Shown here: positions 1 through 7,321 of the stretch, one piece after another
How positions within the stretch are numbered: position 1 is the first letter of the stretch
Layout of the letters: each line of letters begins with the position of its first letter
Assembly (NCBI GenBank): GCA_028281485.1
Contig: JANQJT010000170.1
Coordinates: 1 to 10,323 of the forward strand
Source of the DNA: Phycisphaeraceae bacterium
GTDB lineage: Bacteria; Planctomycetota; Phycisphaerae; Phycisphaerales; Zrk34
DNA length: 10,323 nucleotides
Direction of reading: 5' to 3'
The notes under the pieces: model-generated
The model's database searches: none
What the model was told of the DNA's origin: nothing
The model's input: only the letters and a program-made list of their open reading frames with translations
Program-made: the position numbers and the translations under genes

Positions 1-1219
1 ACGCGCTGTCCAGACCGACCGACACGTCCGCGCCGCCCAGCTCCGCGAACGTGGCGAACATGTCCACCAGACCCACGATCTCGTCGCTCGTGGTGCCCGG
101 GGCGATCGTGCCGTTCCAGTGCGCCACGAACGGCGACTTGATGCCGCCCTCGTGCACGTCACCCTTGTTGCCGCGCAGGCCCGCCCGCGCGTCGAACATA
201 TCCATCTGTGTCCCCGTGCCGCCGTTGTCCGACATGAAGATGATCAGCGTGTTGTCGTAGACCGAGTCGCTCTGGTTGCCGTCCTGGTTGGGGTCTTTCA
301 GGTGATCGACGATGTCGCCGACGTGGTTGTCGAGCCGGGCGATCATCGCGGCGTAGTTGGCCTGCGCGGTGGTGTAGCCGGCGTTGATGTACGCCTGCCA
401 GATCGCGTCCTGCGGCGGATTGAAATCGCCGTGCGGCAGGGTCGTGCCCGCGTACACGTAAAACGGGTCGCTGCCCCCGGCGTTGTCCGAGATGAACTGC
501 AACGACTTGTCGGCGATCAGGTCGGCCGAGTAGTCCGCCGGCGTCGGCGACCAGTCGACCTCCATGTTGCGCGGGTCAGCCTCACTGCCGTCGGTGTCGT
601 GCTGCCAGAGATACTCGATGTAGTAGTTGTGCGCGTGGATGTGGTTCAGGTAGCCGTAGAACTCATCGAAACCCTTGTCGATCGGCGTCGCACCGACGTG
701 CGTCACCTCGGGATTGGCGTGGTTGATCAGCGCGCTGTCGTTGGTCGCGATCGGCGACAGCTCACGACCGTCCATGCCCGCGCCCCACTTGCCGTACGCG
801 CCGCTGGTGTATCCCACGGTCTTCAGCGACTCGGCCATGCCCGCGTCGATGTCGCGGAACTGGTTGCCGCCGTTGTTGTTCAGGCCGTTGGAGTCGATCA
901 CCGAGTGGCCGTTGTGGAAGCCGGTGGTCAGCGACCCGCGCGTCGACCCGCAGATCGGCGTCGCGTACGCGTTGTTGAACACCATGCCGCCCGACGCCAG
1001 CGCGTCGATGTGAGGCGTCTCGATCACCGGCAGCGACGGGTTCGAGGCCGCACGCGCCAACTGGCCCGTGTAACCCGTCTCCCCATAGCCCAGGTCGTCC
1101 GCCATGAAAAAGATGATGTTGGGTTTCGACTGGGCCAGCGCCTGTTGCGACATGAACACCGTCGATGCCACAAAACCACATGCCCAAACAAAGCGACCGA
1201 TAGGACGACTCGGCGTCAT
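1..1219 (-). CDS. Sulfatase A, secreted arylsulfatase-type, C-terminus beyond the left edge
   Basis: Predicted secreted sulfatase that hydrolyses sulfate esters, probably on polysaccharides or glycans outside the cytoplasm. The frame stays open for 406 codons and runs off the left edge, so the C-terminus is missing. The ATG at 1219 is chosen because GGAGGA lies 4 bases upstream (1224-1229) and a signal peptide follows (residues 1-29, ending ALA before QSKPN). The sulfatase fold is shown by IIFFMADDLGYG (metal-binding Asp41/Asp42), the formylglycine-motif region at Cys90, GKWGAG (Lys144), LPH (His263), FMSDNGG (Asp331/Asn332) and NKGDVHEGGIKSPF (Lys352). TGFHNGH after the active-site Cys and GKWG instead of GKWH place it in a different subgroup from the two neighbouring sulfatases. 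The core motif is CGSTR rather than the usual C-x-P/A-x-R, so maturation to formylglycine is less certain. By analogy with its neighbours the missing end may carry a dockerin and PEP-CTERM tail, but this is not visible. The exact substrate is unknown. Confidence 0.93.
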   Translation of the reverse strand, partial: MTPSRPIGRFVWACGFVASTVFMSQQALAQSKPNIIFFMADDLGYGETGYTGQLARAASNPSLPVIETPHIDALASGGMVFNNAYATPICGSTRGSLTTGFHNGHSVIDSNGLNNNGGNQFRDIDAGMAESLKTVGYTSGAYGKWGAGMDGRELSPIATNDSALINHANPEVTHVGATPIDKGFDEFYGYLNHIHAHNYYIEYLWQHDTDGSEADPRNMEVDWSPTPADYSADLIADKSLQFISDNAGGSDPFYVYAGTTLPHGDFNPPQDAIWQAYINAGYTTAQANYAAMIARLDNHVGDIVDHLKDPNQDGNQSDSVYDNTLIIFMSDNGGTGTQMDMFDARAGLRGNKGDVHEGGIKSPFVAHWNGTIAPGTTSDEIVGLVDMFATFAELGGADVSVGLDSA

Positions 1220-1318
1220 AAGATCCTCCAGCAATCCATTCTATGGGTGTATAAGCACGTGAAACCGGGCTCTATGCGTCTCGCCCGCACGGCTATTTAT
1301 AGAAGAATAACCCATGTT

Positions 1319-1347
1319 TCGCGCAAAAGTCGAGAATTCTTGCGCGA
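1319..1347. repeat. Inverted repeat upstream of sulfatase A, possible operator
   Basis: The arms TCGCGCAA (1319-1326) and TTGCGCGA (1340-1347) are perfect 8-base complements with a 13-base spacer, which puts their centres 21 bp apart, about two helical turns. The repeat is 100 bases upstream of the sulfatase A start, next to a minus-strand TATAAA at 1295-1300 that could be a -10 element. If that element is real, the right position for a -35 falls inside the proximal arm. The geometry suits a dimeric regulator; which regulator is unknown. A hairpin role in RNA is less likely because no U-tract follows. Confidence 0.5.
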
Positions 1348-1462
1348 TTCGACATGCCCGGCCAAAAAGTTTTTCTGTTAGCTGAGAATCTAGAAAAAAA
1401 GACAAACCCACCGTCTGTGCCCAGCAGACCTGAAAACCCCGCTCAGATCGCAAAAACGCGGT

Positions 1463-3958
1463 TTATACACGCCGACGCACCAGCGCCACCGCGCCCAGGC
1501 CCAGCAGCGCCAGACTCGTCGGCTCAGGTATACCGCCGCCGCCGCTACCACCGCCGCCGCCACCGCCACCGTCGCTACCCAGATCTGTCCCCCAATCACC
1601 TCGGTCAGCCGGCAACTCATAGGCACGCCGCCAATTCAGTGTCAGTTGCGCCAAATCCGTCGGATTCACCTGGCCATCGTAACTGCTGTCGCCATCCTGC
1701 CAGACCGAATCCGTCGTCAGCCAATTCGACGTAAGCCGCGCTAAATCCGTCTCGTTCACCGTGCCGTCGCCGTTGAAGTCGCCTCGATAGGTTGCCAACA
1801 CACTCACCAGATCGTCATCGGAGTCCAGATCCTCAACGCGATCGGTGTACATCAATGCCAGCGCAACGCCATCGTCCTCGATACCGACCACACCGGGCAG
1901 CGAGACCTTCGCGTTGTCAAAACGACCCTCCAGGCGATTGCTGTACAGCACGTAAAACGCATACCCCAAATCCATATCGAACACCCCGTCTATCGATACA
2001 GACAGCCCGCCTCCACGAAGCACCGCCGTCCCCGTCACCGCCAACTGTTCGTAGTGCGTCCCCCCCTCTCCCTTGCCCTGCAGATCGATCTCGACAACCG
2101 AATCGCCGCGCGATGAGAAATCCCCCGCCACCTTCAAACGATTGCCGTCTACGGGCGGCGGCGAACCCAACCCACCACCGCCAAACAGGTTCTCGATGCG
2201 CAGGACCCCGTTGCCGTTGACTTCCAGACCGCCGTCCAACGCGTCGCTGCCCTCCAACACGCCCTCGACGACAAAGTCGCCCAATCCGTTCACGTTGAAA
2301 ACAAACTCCGACGCATCACGCCCGATGAACACCGGCGCCATGCGAAAGGCGTTCCGCTCCAGAAGGTAGCGCGCGTACATCTCATCGATCCGCCGCTGGA
2401 TCGAATCACTCGAGCTGTTGATCAGGTTGTCCGTTTCGCCGGGATCGTTCGCCAGGTCGTAGACCTCGACAACCGACGAGCTGTCGTTCGTGATCGATAG
2501 CTTCCAGTCGCCTTCGTAGTAGAGCTTGCGCCGGACCCCTCCATCACTGGCACCGCCGACGTCTTCCACCACCAGGTTGTCGCGGATCGGATCGCTGTCA
2601 TCCCGCTTACCGGTGAACGCCGGCAGCATGTTGAAGCTGCCATTGCCCTGCAGAGTCAGCGACTGACCCGTCAGGCCCGCCAGCGTGCCCATCAGGTCGA
2701 TGTTGGATATCCGTTGGTCGCGCACCGACCCCGCCTCGACCACACCGTTCCACTGCACGATGAACGGCACACGGTGCCCGCCCTCCCTGCTCGACGCCTT
2801 GCTGTCGCGCAGCCCCGCCGTCGAGTCGTGCCCGTACACGTCCCACTCTTCGCGATCCAGCGGGCCGAACTGGTTCGTGTAGTTCGGCCCAATCCCGCCG
2901 TTGTCCGACGTATAAATGATCATCGTGTTGTCGATCAGCTTGCTGCCGGGATGACGCGGGTCGTCCGTCTGCTCGAGATACGAGATCAGCACGCCGACTT
3001 CCGCGTCGGACACGCTCACCATCTGCATCGATTCCGTGCCCCGATCGTCCGGCGCCGGGCCCGTGCCGTCGTAGCCGTCGACGTTGTAGAACTCGCCCGC
3101 GTCGGCCGTGTCACCGTCGCCGTTGATATCGACTCGCACAGCTTCGGGGGCGACGTAGGGCCAGTGGCCCGCCACCGAGTTGTAGTGCAGGAAGAACGGC
3201 TCGCTCGGCGTGTTGGCGATGTTGTCGTTCATGAAGCCCACAGCCTTGTTCAGCATCGCCTGCGGCACGTCGCGCGTCTTGAAGTCCACAGCACCCCAAC
3301 TCCCCGAATAGATCTCCGTCACGCCGTCGTCGTAGCCGTTCGGCCAGTACGTCGTCATCGTCGCCTCGTTGGCGCTGGTGATGCGCGTCGAGTTGCCGTC
3401 CGCGTCGACGGTCGTTGCCAGATCGTTCTCCCAAAAAACGTAGGGCCCGGCCTGGATGCCACGCAGCAGCTGCAGCGTGTAGTCGTAGCCGTGCTGCTTC
3501 ATGCCATCACCCAACGGATTGTCCAGATTGCTCGGGACGCTGCCCCCGATGTGCCCCTTGCCCATGATCGCCGTGTTGTAGCCCGCCGCCTGCATCAGGT
3601 CGCCGACCCCCTGTTGGCCGTCTTGCAGCGACGCCGATCCCGTGCCCCAGCGCACCCGCGTCTGCCACGTCGGCGTCCCCGCCATCACCGCCGCGCGCGT
3701 TGGGGCGCACAACGACGTCGCCGCGTGCGCATTGGTAAAACGCATGCCATTAGCCGCCATCGCGTTGATGTTCGGCGTGGCGATCTTCGAGTCCTGACCC
3801 AGCCCCTGCAGATTGTTGTACACGTCGTATTCGCCCGGTCCCAGGTCGTCGAGCATGATGTAGATCACGTTGGGCAGATCGCTGGCCACGGCATTTGAAC
3901 ACAACCCACACACCGTCAGCACCAGCGCAACAACCCCAGACACTAAAACACGCACCAC
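1463..3958 (-). CDS. Sulfatase B: secreted sulfatase with dockerin repeats and PEP-CTERM anchor
   Basis: Predicted exported sulfatase anchored by the PEP-CTERM/exosortase route, 831 residues from the chosen start. The GTG at 3958 is preferred because GGAGGG (3963-3968) lies 4 bases upstream and a normal signal peptide follows (residues 1-25, ending AVA). The GTG at 3955 is almost as good; the frame also opens at a GTG at 3985, but that would put extra polar residues before the signal. Catalytic features are YIMLDDLG (Asp37/Asp38), LCAPTR (Cys84, canonical formylglycine motif), MGKGHIGG (Lys134/His136), GHWPY (His265), YTSDNGG (Asp352/Asn353) and EGGHRVPF. The sulfatase domain ends near residue 535. 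A beta-sandwich-like region follows (about 566-706), then two dockerin type I-like calcium loops (about 725-776), a glycine linker (797-809) and the tail PEPTSLALLGLGAVALV-RRR. An EF-hand-like loop (277-289) lies inside the catalytic domain. It is a tandem paralogue of sulfatase C. The substrate is unknown. Confidence 0.95.
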   Translation of the reverse strand: MVRVLVSGVVALVLTVCGLCSNAVASDLPNVIYIMLDDLGPGEYDVYNNLQGLGQDSKIATPNINAMAANGMRFTNAHAATSLCAPTRAAVMAGTPTWQTRVRWGTGSASLQDGQQGVGDLMQAAGYNTAIMGKGHIGGSVPSNLDNPLGDGMKQHGYDYTLQLLRGIQAGPYVFWENDLATTVDADGNSTRITSANEATMTTYWPNGYDDGVTEIYSGSWGAVDFKTRDVPQAMLNKAVGFMNDNIANTPSEPFFLHYNSVAGHWPYVAPEAVRVDINGDGDTADAGEFYNVDGYDGTGPAPDDRGTESMQMVSVSDAEVGVLISYLEQTDDPRHPGSKLIDNTMIIYTSDNGGIGPNYTNQFGPLDREEWDVYGHDSTAGLRDSKASSREGGHRVPFIVQWNGVVEAGSVRDQRISNIDLMGTLAGLTGQSLTLQGNGSFNMLPAFTGKRDDSDPIRDNLVVEDVGGASDGGVRRKLYYEGDWKLSITNDSSSVVEVYDLANDPGETDNLINSSSDSIQRRIDEMYARYLLERNAFRMAPVFIGRDASEFVFNVNGLGDFVVEGVLEGSDALDGGLEVNGNGVLRIENLFGGGGLGSPPPVDGNRLKVAGDFSSRGDSVVEIDLQGKGEGGTHYEQLAVTGTAVLRGGGLSVSIDGVFDMDLGYAFYVLYSNRLEGRFDNAKVSLPGVVGIEDDGVALALMYTDRVEDLDSDDDLVSVLATYRGDFNGDGTVNETDLARLTSNWLTTDSVWQDGDSSYDGQVNPTDLAQLTLNWRRAYELPADRGDWGTDLGSDGGGGGGGGSGGGGIPEPTSLALLGLGAVALVRRRV
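1532..1570 (-). repeat. Glycine-codon repeat (poly-Gly linker) in sulfatase B
   Basis: Twelve of 13 codons encode glycine and one encodes serine, giving a flexible linker between the dockerin pair and the PEP-CTERM tail. On the plus strand it reads as imperfect CCG/CCA triplets. Sulfatase C has only a short Pro/Thr/Ala stretch at the same place, so the tract probably grew by slippage and may vary in length between strains. Confidence 0.85.
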
Positions 3959-3962
3959 AGTT

Positions 3963-3968
3963 CCCTCC
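3963..3968 (-). promoter_or_regulatory. Ribosome binding site that decides the sulfatase B start
   Basis: GGAGGG on the minus strand lies 4 bases before the GTG at 3958 and 7 before the GTG at 3955. It is inside the frame that opens at the upstream GTG (3985), which makes that upstream start unlikely. Confidence 0.7.
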
Positions 3969-3986
3969 ACGTTCCATCGCGGCACG

Positions 3987-4017
3987 TGACGTACCGCGCG
4001 ATTCGGTTTGACGTACC
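3987..4017. repeat. Direct repeat TGACGTACC with 22-bp period upstream of sulfatase B
   Basis: TGACGTACC occurs at 3987-3995 and again at 4009-4017 with no mismatch, exactly 22 bp apart, about two turns of DNA. The pair sits just downstream of the TATACT candidate -10, in the expected start-site and leader region of sulfatase B. This suits two tandem binding sites for a regulator. No known operator is recognised. Confidence 0.5.
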
Positions 4018-4024
4018 CTCAGAC

Positions 4025-4052
4025 AGTATAACGAACAGGGTCCACCAATCAG
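4025..4052 (-). promoter_or_regulatory. Possible sigma70-like promoter of sulfatase B
   Basis: TATACT (4025-4030) matches the -10 consensus at 5 of 6 positions. A poor -35 candidate, CTGATT (4047-4052), stands 16 bases upstream. Transcription would begin near 4018 and give a leader of about 60 bases. The element shows how B could be transcribed independently of C, but the weak -35 keeps confidence low; an activator binding nearby would be one explanation. Confidence 0.35.
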
Positions 4053-4092
4053 ACGACACGCGATCGTGACTTTGTAAACACTTTTTTCATTT

Positions 4093-4108
4093 TTCGCATC
4101 AATGCGAA
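4093..4108. repeat. Short hairpin after the sulfatase C stop codon
   Basis: TTCGCA and TGCGAA flank a 4-base loop, forming a perfect 6-bp stem 22 bases after the sulfatase C stop. In the transcript it is followed by A residues, not U residues, so it is not a standard intrinsic terminator. It could protect the 3' end of the mRNA or act in a factor-dependent termination region; function is not established. Confidence 0.4.
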
Positions 4109-4130
4109 TCAGGCCTGTCTTCTAGATAGC

Positions 4131-7130
4131 TCACGCGCACCGCCGGCACACCAGCGCCACGCCGCCCAGCGCCAATAGCGCCAAACTCGTCGGCTCGGGC
4201 ACCGTCGCAGGGGCAGTCGGGATCGACTCCAGCCAATTCAGCGTCAACGCCGCCAGGTCCGTCGGGTTCACCACGCCGTCGTAGTTGAAGTCCCCGCCCT
4301 GCCACATCGCGTCCGTGCCCAGCCAGTTCAGCGTCAAAGCCGCGAGGTCCGTCGGGTTCACGTTCCCGTCGCCGTTCGCATCGCCGCGGTAGGTCGTCAT
4401 CACGCGCACGTTGTCCAGGTCCGCGTTGCCGTCCGTGCCGTTGTCGACGTACAGCACCGCCAGCGCCACTTCCTTGCCGCCCACATCTGCCAGCGGCGCA
4501 ATATTCACCTGTGCGTGGTCAAACGTGCCGGTCAAAGCATCACTGGTTAGCACATCAAAGCTCTCGCCCAGCGCCGGTGTCACGCCAACATCCAGCCCAA
4601 CGTCCAACCCGCCGCCCAGCAACACCGCATCCCCCGTCACCGCGAGCACGTCGTGATCAAGACCGCCGAGTTCCACATCCAGCACCGATCCGTCGCGCCC
4701 GTAGAAATCACCCGCAACATCCATCTGCCGATCGGCCGGCGTGTTCACCTCGAAGACCAGCTGCGGCACCGGCGATCCCAGGTTCATCGAGTTCGACCAA
4801 GCCGAGCCCAACACACCGCTCGCCTCGTTGACGTCGTCGGTCTTCATCAGCAACCGGTAGCTGGTCTGCGAGAGGTTCGCCAGCACGTCCGCCTCGAACG
4901 TCGCACCCGAGAAGATCAGCGTATCGCCGCTGCCCAGCGACGACAGATCGATACCCGCGATCGAATCCAGCAGCGCCGAGAAGTCCCCGCCCGCCGTTGA
5001 CCACGCCGCGCCCGCCGACGCGAGGTTCCACGTTGCCTCGCTGTCCACAAACGCCGCGTCCAGCCGATGCAAACCAACCGTGTGATCCTGCGGCCCGCTG
5101 CCCTGGCTGAAGCCCACCGTCAGGATCAGCTCCACCCCCTCGATCGTTCCCCCCGCCGGAATGACCGCGTCTGTCAGATCAAAATCCAGCAGCACGCGCC
5201 CCACGCCCATGTTCGTCGTGCCGAGCGCCAACCGCTGCGCGTTGAAGTTTGTATCCGGGTCGCCGGCCTTGATGTACACGTCCTGCGTCGGATTGATCGT
5301 CACATACTGCGTCGTCGCACCGCCGGTAGCGGTCACCTCGATCACGGAACCGCTGTTGGCCTGCAGGTCGCCGTGGATCAAGCCGTCGCCGGACACGTGT
5401 CCCTCGGTGATCACATGGGTGTACGCGGCGAGCACGGCGGTGTCGGCCGCATCACCGCTCGAGATAAAAACCGGTGCGCTCCGCGCCGCGTTGCGACGCT
5501 CCAGGTAGTTGGCGTACATCGCGTTGCGCCGCTCGACGACCGCCGGGTCCGTGCTGGTCGACAGGTCGGTGGCCTCGGCCGGGTCCGTCGAAAGATCGTA
5601 GAAACCGAGGATCGCCGGGCTCGTCGTGTTGGTCCGATTGACCATCAGCTTCCACCGGCCCTCGTAGTACGCGTTGCCCCTCGGATTGCCCTGGCCGGAG
5701 ATGTGTTCGATGATCATGTGGTCGCGCACCGGGTCGCTGTCGTCCTGCGCACCGACCAAGACCGGCATCATGTTGAAGCTGTCCTTCGCCTGGTCGGTCA
5801 GCGACTGATCGGTCAGCCCCGCCAGCGTCGCCATCACGTCGTGCGTGCCGATCAGCTGATCCCGCACCGCGCCCTCCTCGACGTGCCCCTCCCACTTCAC
5901 GATAAACGGCACCCGATGGCCGCCCTCGTAGATCGAGCCCTTGCGGTCGCGCAGCCCGCTCGACCCGTCGTGTTCGTAGATCGTCCAGTCGTCCGGCTCC
6001 GACTCGCTCACGCCCCAGCCGTGACCGCCGTTGTCGCTGGTGAAGATGATCATCGTGTTATCGATGAGCTTGTGGCCCGGGTTCCGCGGGTCGTCCGTCG
6101 CCTCCAGGTACGCGCGCAGCACGCCCAACTCCGCGTCGATCGTGCTCACCATGCCCATCCGATCCGTACCCAGATCATCCGGGGCCGGCCCCGACCCGTC
6201 GTAACCGTCGATGGCCGTGATCTCGCCGGCGTCGAGCGCGTCCCCGTCGCCGTTCAGGTCCACCTCCAGCTGCATGTCCGGCACGTGCGGCGTGTGCACC
6301 CCCACCGTCGCGTAGTACATGAAGAACGGGTCGGCCGAATGATTCGACACGTTGTCCGCCATGAAATCCACCGCGTTCTGCGCCATCTGCTGCGGCACGT
6401 GCATCGTGTTGAAGTCCGTCGAGCCCCACCCGCCGGACTGGATTACCGTCTCGCCCCCGTTGTATGTGCCGCCCGACCACTGCCGCACCTGCGTCGCATA
6501 CGTCGCGTTCGTGATCGCCGTGCTGTTGCCAGACGTGTCCATCTGCACGGGCCTGCCGTTCTCAAAGAAGAAGTAAGGCCCGCCCTGGATGCCCGCGTTC
6601 AGCCCAAGCGAGTAATCAAACCCGTGCTCCTGCAAGCCGTCCCTGATCGGCGTGTCGAAATCGATGGCGTTCACATTCGACCAGTTGTGCCCCGTCGTCT
6701 GCCCGGGGCTGTTCTTGTCGTAGAACGTACCGCCGAGGTGCATCTTGCCGAGGAACGCCGTGCGGTAACCGGCGTTCTGCATCAGGTCGCCCGCGCCGAT
6801 CTGCCCGCTCCGGAACACCGTCCCGCCCATGCCCCAGCGCGTGTTGGCGTGCCACAGGTTCGAGCCGGTCATCGTGCCGGCACGCGTCGGCGCACACAAA
6901 GACGCCACCGAGTGCGCATGGGTAAACCGCATCCCCTCCGCCGCGAGCCAGTCAACGTTCGGCGTGGAGATCTTCGAGCTCACACCCAACCCGTCGAGAT
7001 TGTCGTACGCGCTGAAATCCCCCGTGCCCACGTCATCGGTGATGATGAAAATAACATTCGGCGACTGCCCCGACGCCACCGCCGCGCACCAACACACCAT
7101 CCCGAGGATCAACAAAAAGCGCTTACGCAT
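4131..7130 (-). CDS. Sulfatase C: secreted sulfatase with inserted DNRLRE/CBM96-like module, dockerin repeats and PEP-CTERM anchor
   Basis: Predicted exported sulfatase, 999 residues from the ATG at 7130, which begins a clear signal peptide (MRKRFLLILG..., cleavage near residue 19-21). No strong ribosome site precedes it. In-frame TTG (7136) and GTG (7148) are alternatives, because AAGGTGAG lies 7 bases before the TTG. Catalytic features are FIITDDVG (Asp32/Asp33), LCAPTR (Cys79, canonical), LGKMHLGG (Lys129/His131), GVHTPH (His279/His282), FTSDNGG (Asp366/Asn367) and EGGHRVPF. An EF-hand-like loop (291-303) lies within the catalytic domain. After it comes a beta-sandwich-like region split by a DNRLRE/CBM96-like module at about 605-797, recognised by its start (NPTQDVYIKAG), a GRVLLDFDL strand and SEATWN. 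Two near-identical dockerin-like loops (914-967) and a PEP-CTERM tail (PEP at 978-980, hydrophobic stretch, RR) end the protein. It shares long blocks with sulfatase B. The module may bind the polysaccharide substrate; this is inferred. Confidence 0.95.
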   Translation of the reverse strand: MRKRFLLILGMVCWCAAVASGQSPNVIFIITDDVGTGDFSAYDNLDGLGVSSKISTPNVDWLAAEGMRFTHAHSVASLCAPTRAGTMTGSNLWHANTRWGMGGTVFRSGQIGAGDLMQNAGYRTAFLGKMHLGGTFYDKNSPGQTTGHNWSNVNAIDFDTPIRDGLQEHGFDYSLGLNAGIQGGPYFFFENGRPVQMDTSGNSTAITNATYATQVRQWSGGTYNGGETVIQSGGWGSTDFNTMHVPQQMAQNAVDFMADNVSNHSADPFFMYYATVGVHTPHVPDMQLEVDLNGDGDALDAGEITAIDGYDGSGPAPDDLGTDRMGMVSTIDAELGVLRAYLEATDDPRNPGHKLIDNTMIIFTSDNGGHGWGVSESEPDDWTIYEHDGSSGLRDRKGSIYEGGHRVPFIVKWEGHVEEGAVRDQLIGTHDVMATLAGLTDQSLTDQAKDSFNMMPVLVGAQDDSDPVRDHMIIEHISGQGNPRGNAYYEGRWKLMVNRTNTTSPAILGFYDLSTDPAEATDLSTSTDPAVVERRNAMYANYLERRNAARSAPVFISSGDAADTAVLAAYTHVITEGHVSGDGLIHGDLQANSGSVIEVTATGGATTQYVTINPTQDVYIKAGDPDTNFNAQRLALGTTNMGVGRVLLDFDLTDAVIPAGGTIEGVELILTVGFSQGSGPQDHTVGLHRLDAAFVDSEATWNLASAGAAWSTAGGDFSALLDSIAGIDLSSLGSGDTLIFSGATFEADVLANLSQTSYRLLMKTDDVNEASGVLGSAWSNSMNLGSPVPQLVFEVNTPADRQMDVAGDFYGRDGSVLDVELGGLDHDVLAVTGDAVLLGGGLDVGLDVGVTPALGESFDVLTSDALTGTFDHAQVNIAPLADVGGKEVALAVLYVDNGTDGNADLDNVRVMTTYRGDANGDGNVNPTDLAALTLNWLGTDAMWQGGDFNYDGVVNPTDLAALTLNWLESIPTAPATVPEPTSLALLALGGVALVCRRCA
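4231..4361 (-). repeat. Near-identical 90-bp-spaced repeat encoding the two dockerin loops of sulfatase C
   Basis: The blocks beginning at 4231 and 4321 are exactly 90 bp apart and match at 38 of the first 41 bases. Both encode VNPTDLAALTLNWL. The close match, including synonymous positions, points to a recent duplication or gene conversion of the second half of the dockerin. The corresponding pair in sulfatase B is more diverged at the protein level. Confidence 0.8.
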
Positions 7131-7253
7131 ACCCAATGATGGGCTCACCTTCACCCCGGGGCCAGAAGAATCAGCCAAGACCCGCAAAAAAACCGCCAGC
7201 TATAGGGTTCCACGCACACAAGCCCGGTTAGCCTCTCCCGAAAAACAGCACAC

Positions 7254-7289
7254 AAAAAGGGCCAGCCGCGTGTTGGTCGCGACTGGCCC
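7254..7289 (-). terminator. Intrinsic terminator of ilvB
   Basis: On the minus strand GGGCCAGTCGCG (7289-7278) and CGCGGCTGGCCC (7270-7259) form a 12-bp stem with one T-G pair and a 7-base loop, followed directly by TTTTT (7258-7254). It lies 32 bases after the ilvB stop codon. It closes the ilvB unit and separates it from sulfatase C. Confidence 0.93.
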
Positions 7290-7321
7290 GATCGATTGTT
7301 TTGCCTATTGTGACGCCGCGA

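Noticed and set aside
1394..1429. Possible terminator after sulfatase B: a 5-bp stem GTCTG/CAGAC (1413-1429) followed by a T7 run on the minus strand (1394-1400)
   Set aside because: The stem is short and the T run begins 12 bases after it, so it does not meet the usual form of an intrinsic terminator.
1532..1570. Triplet-like repeats as a CRISPR or other array
   Set aside because: They are in-frame glycine codons of a linker, with no repeat-spacer structure.
4093..4108. Hairpin after sulfatase C as an intrinsic terminator
   Set aside because: A residues, not U residues, follow the stem in the transcript; kept only as a hairpin of unknown role.
5067..7139. Long plus-strand open frame opposite sulfatase C (690 codons), with similar long frames at 2714-3898 and 119-1381
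   Set aside because: They are Arg/Val/His-rich antisense shadows of high-G+C genes, with no domain motifs; the minus-strand frames carry full sulfatase signatures.
7131..7253. Search for a promoter upstream of sulfatase C
   Set aside because: Several AT-rich bits (for example TATAGC at 7199-7204) lack a partner -35 at the right spacing, so no promoter is claimed.
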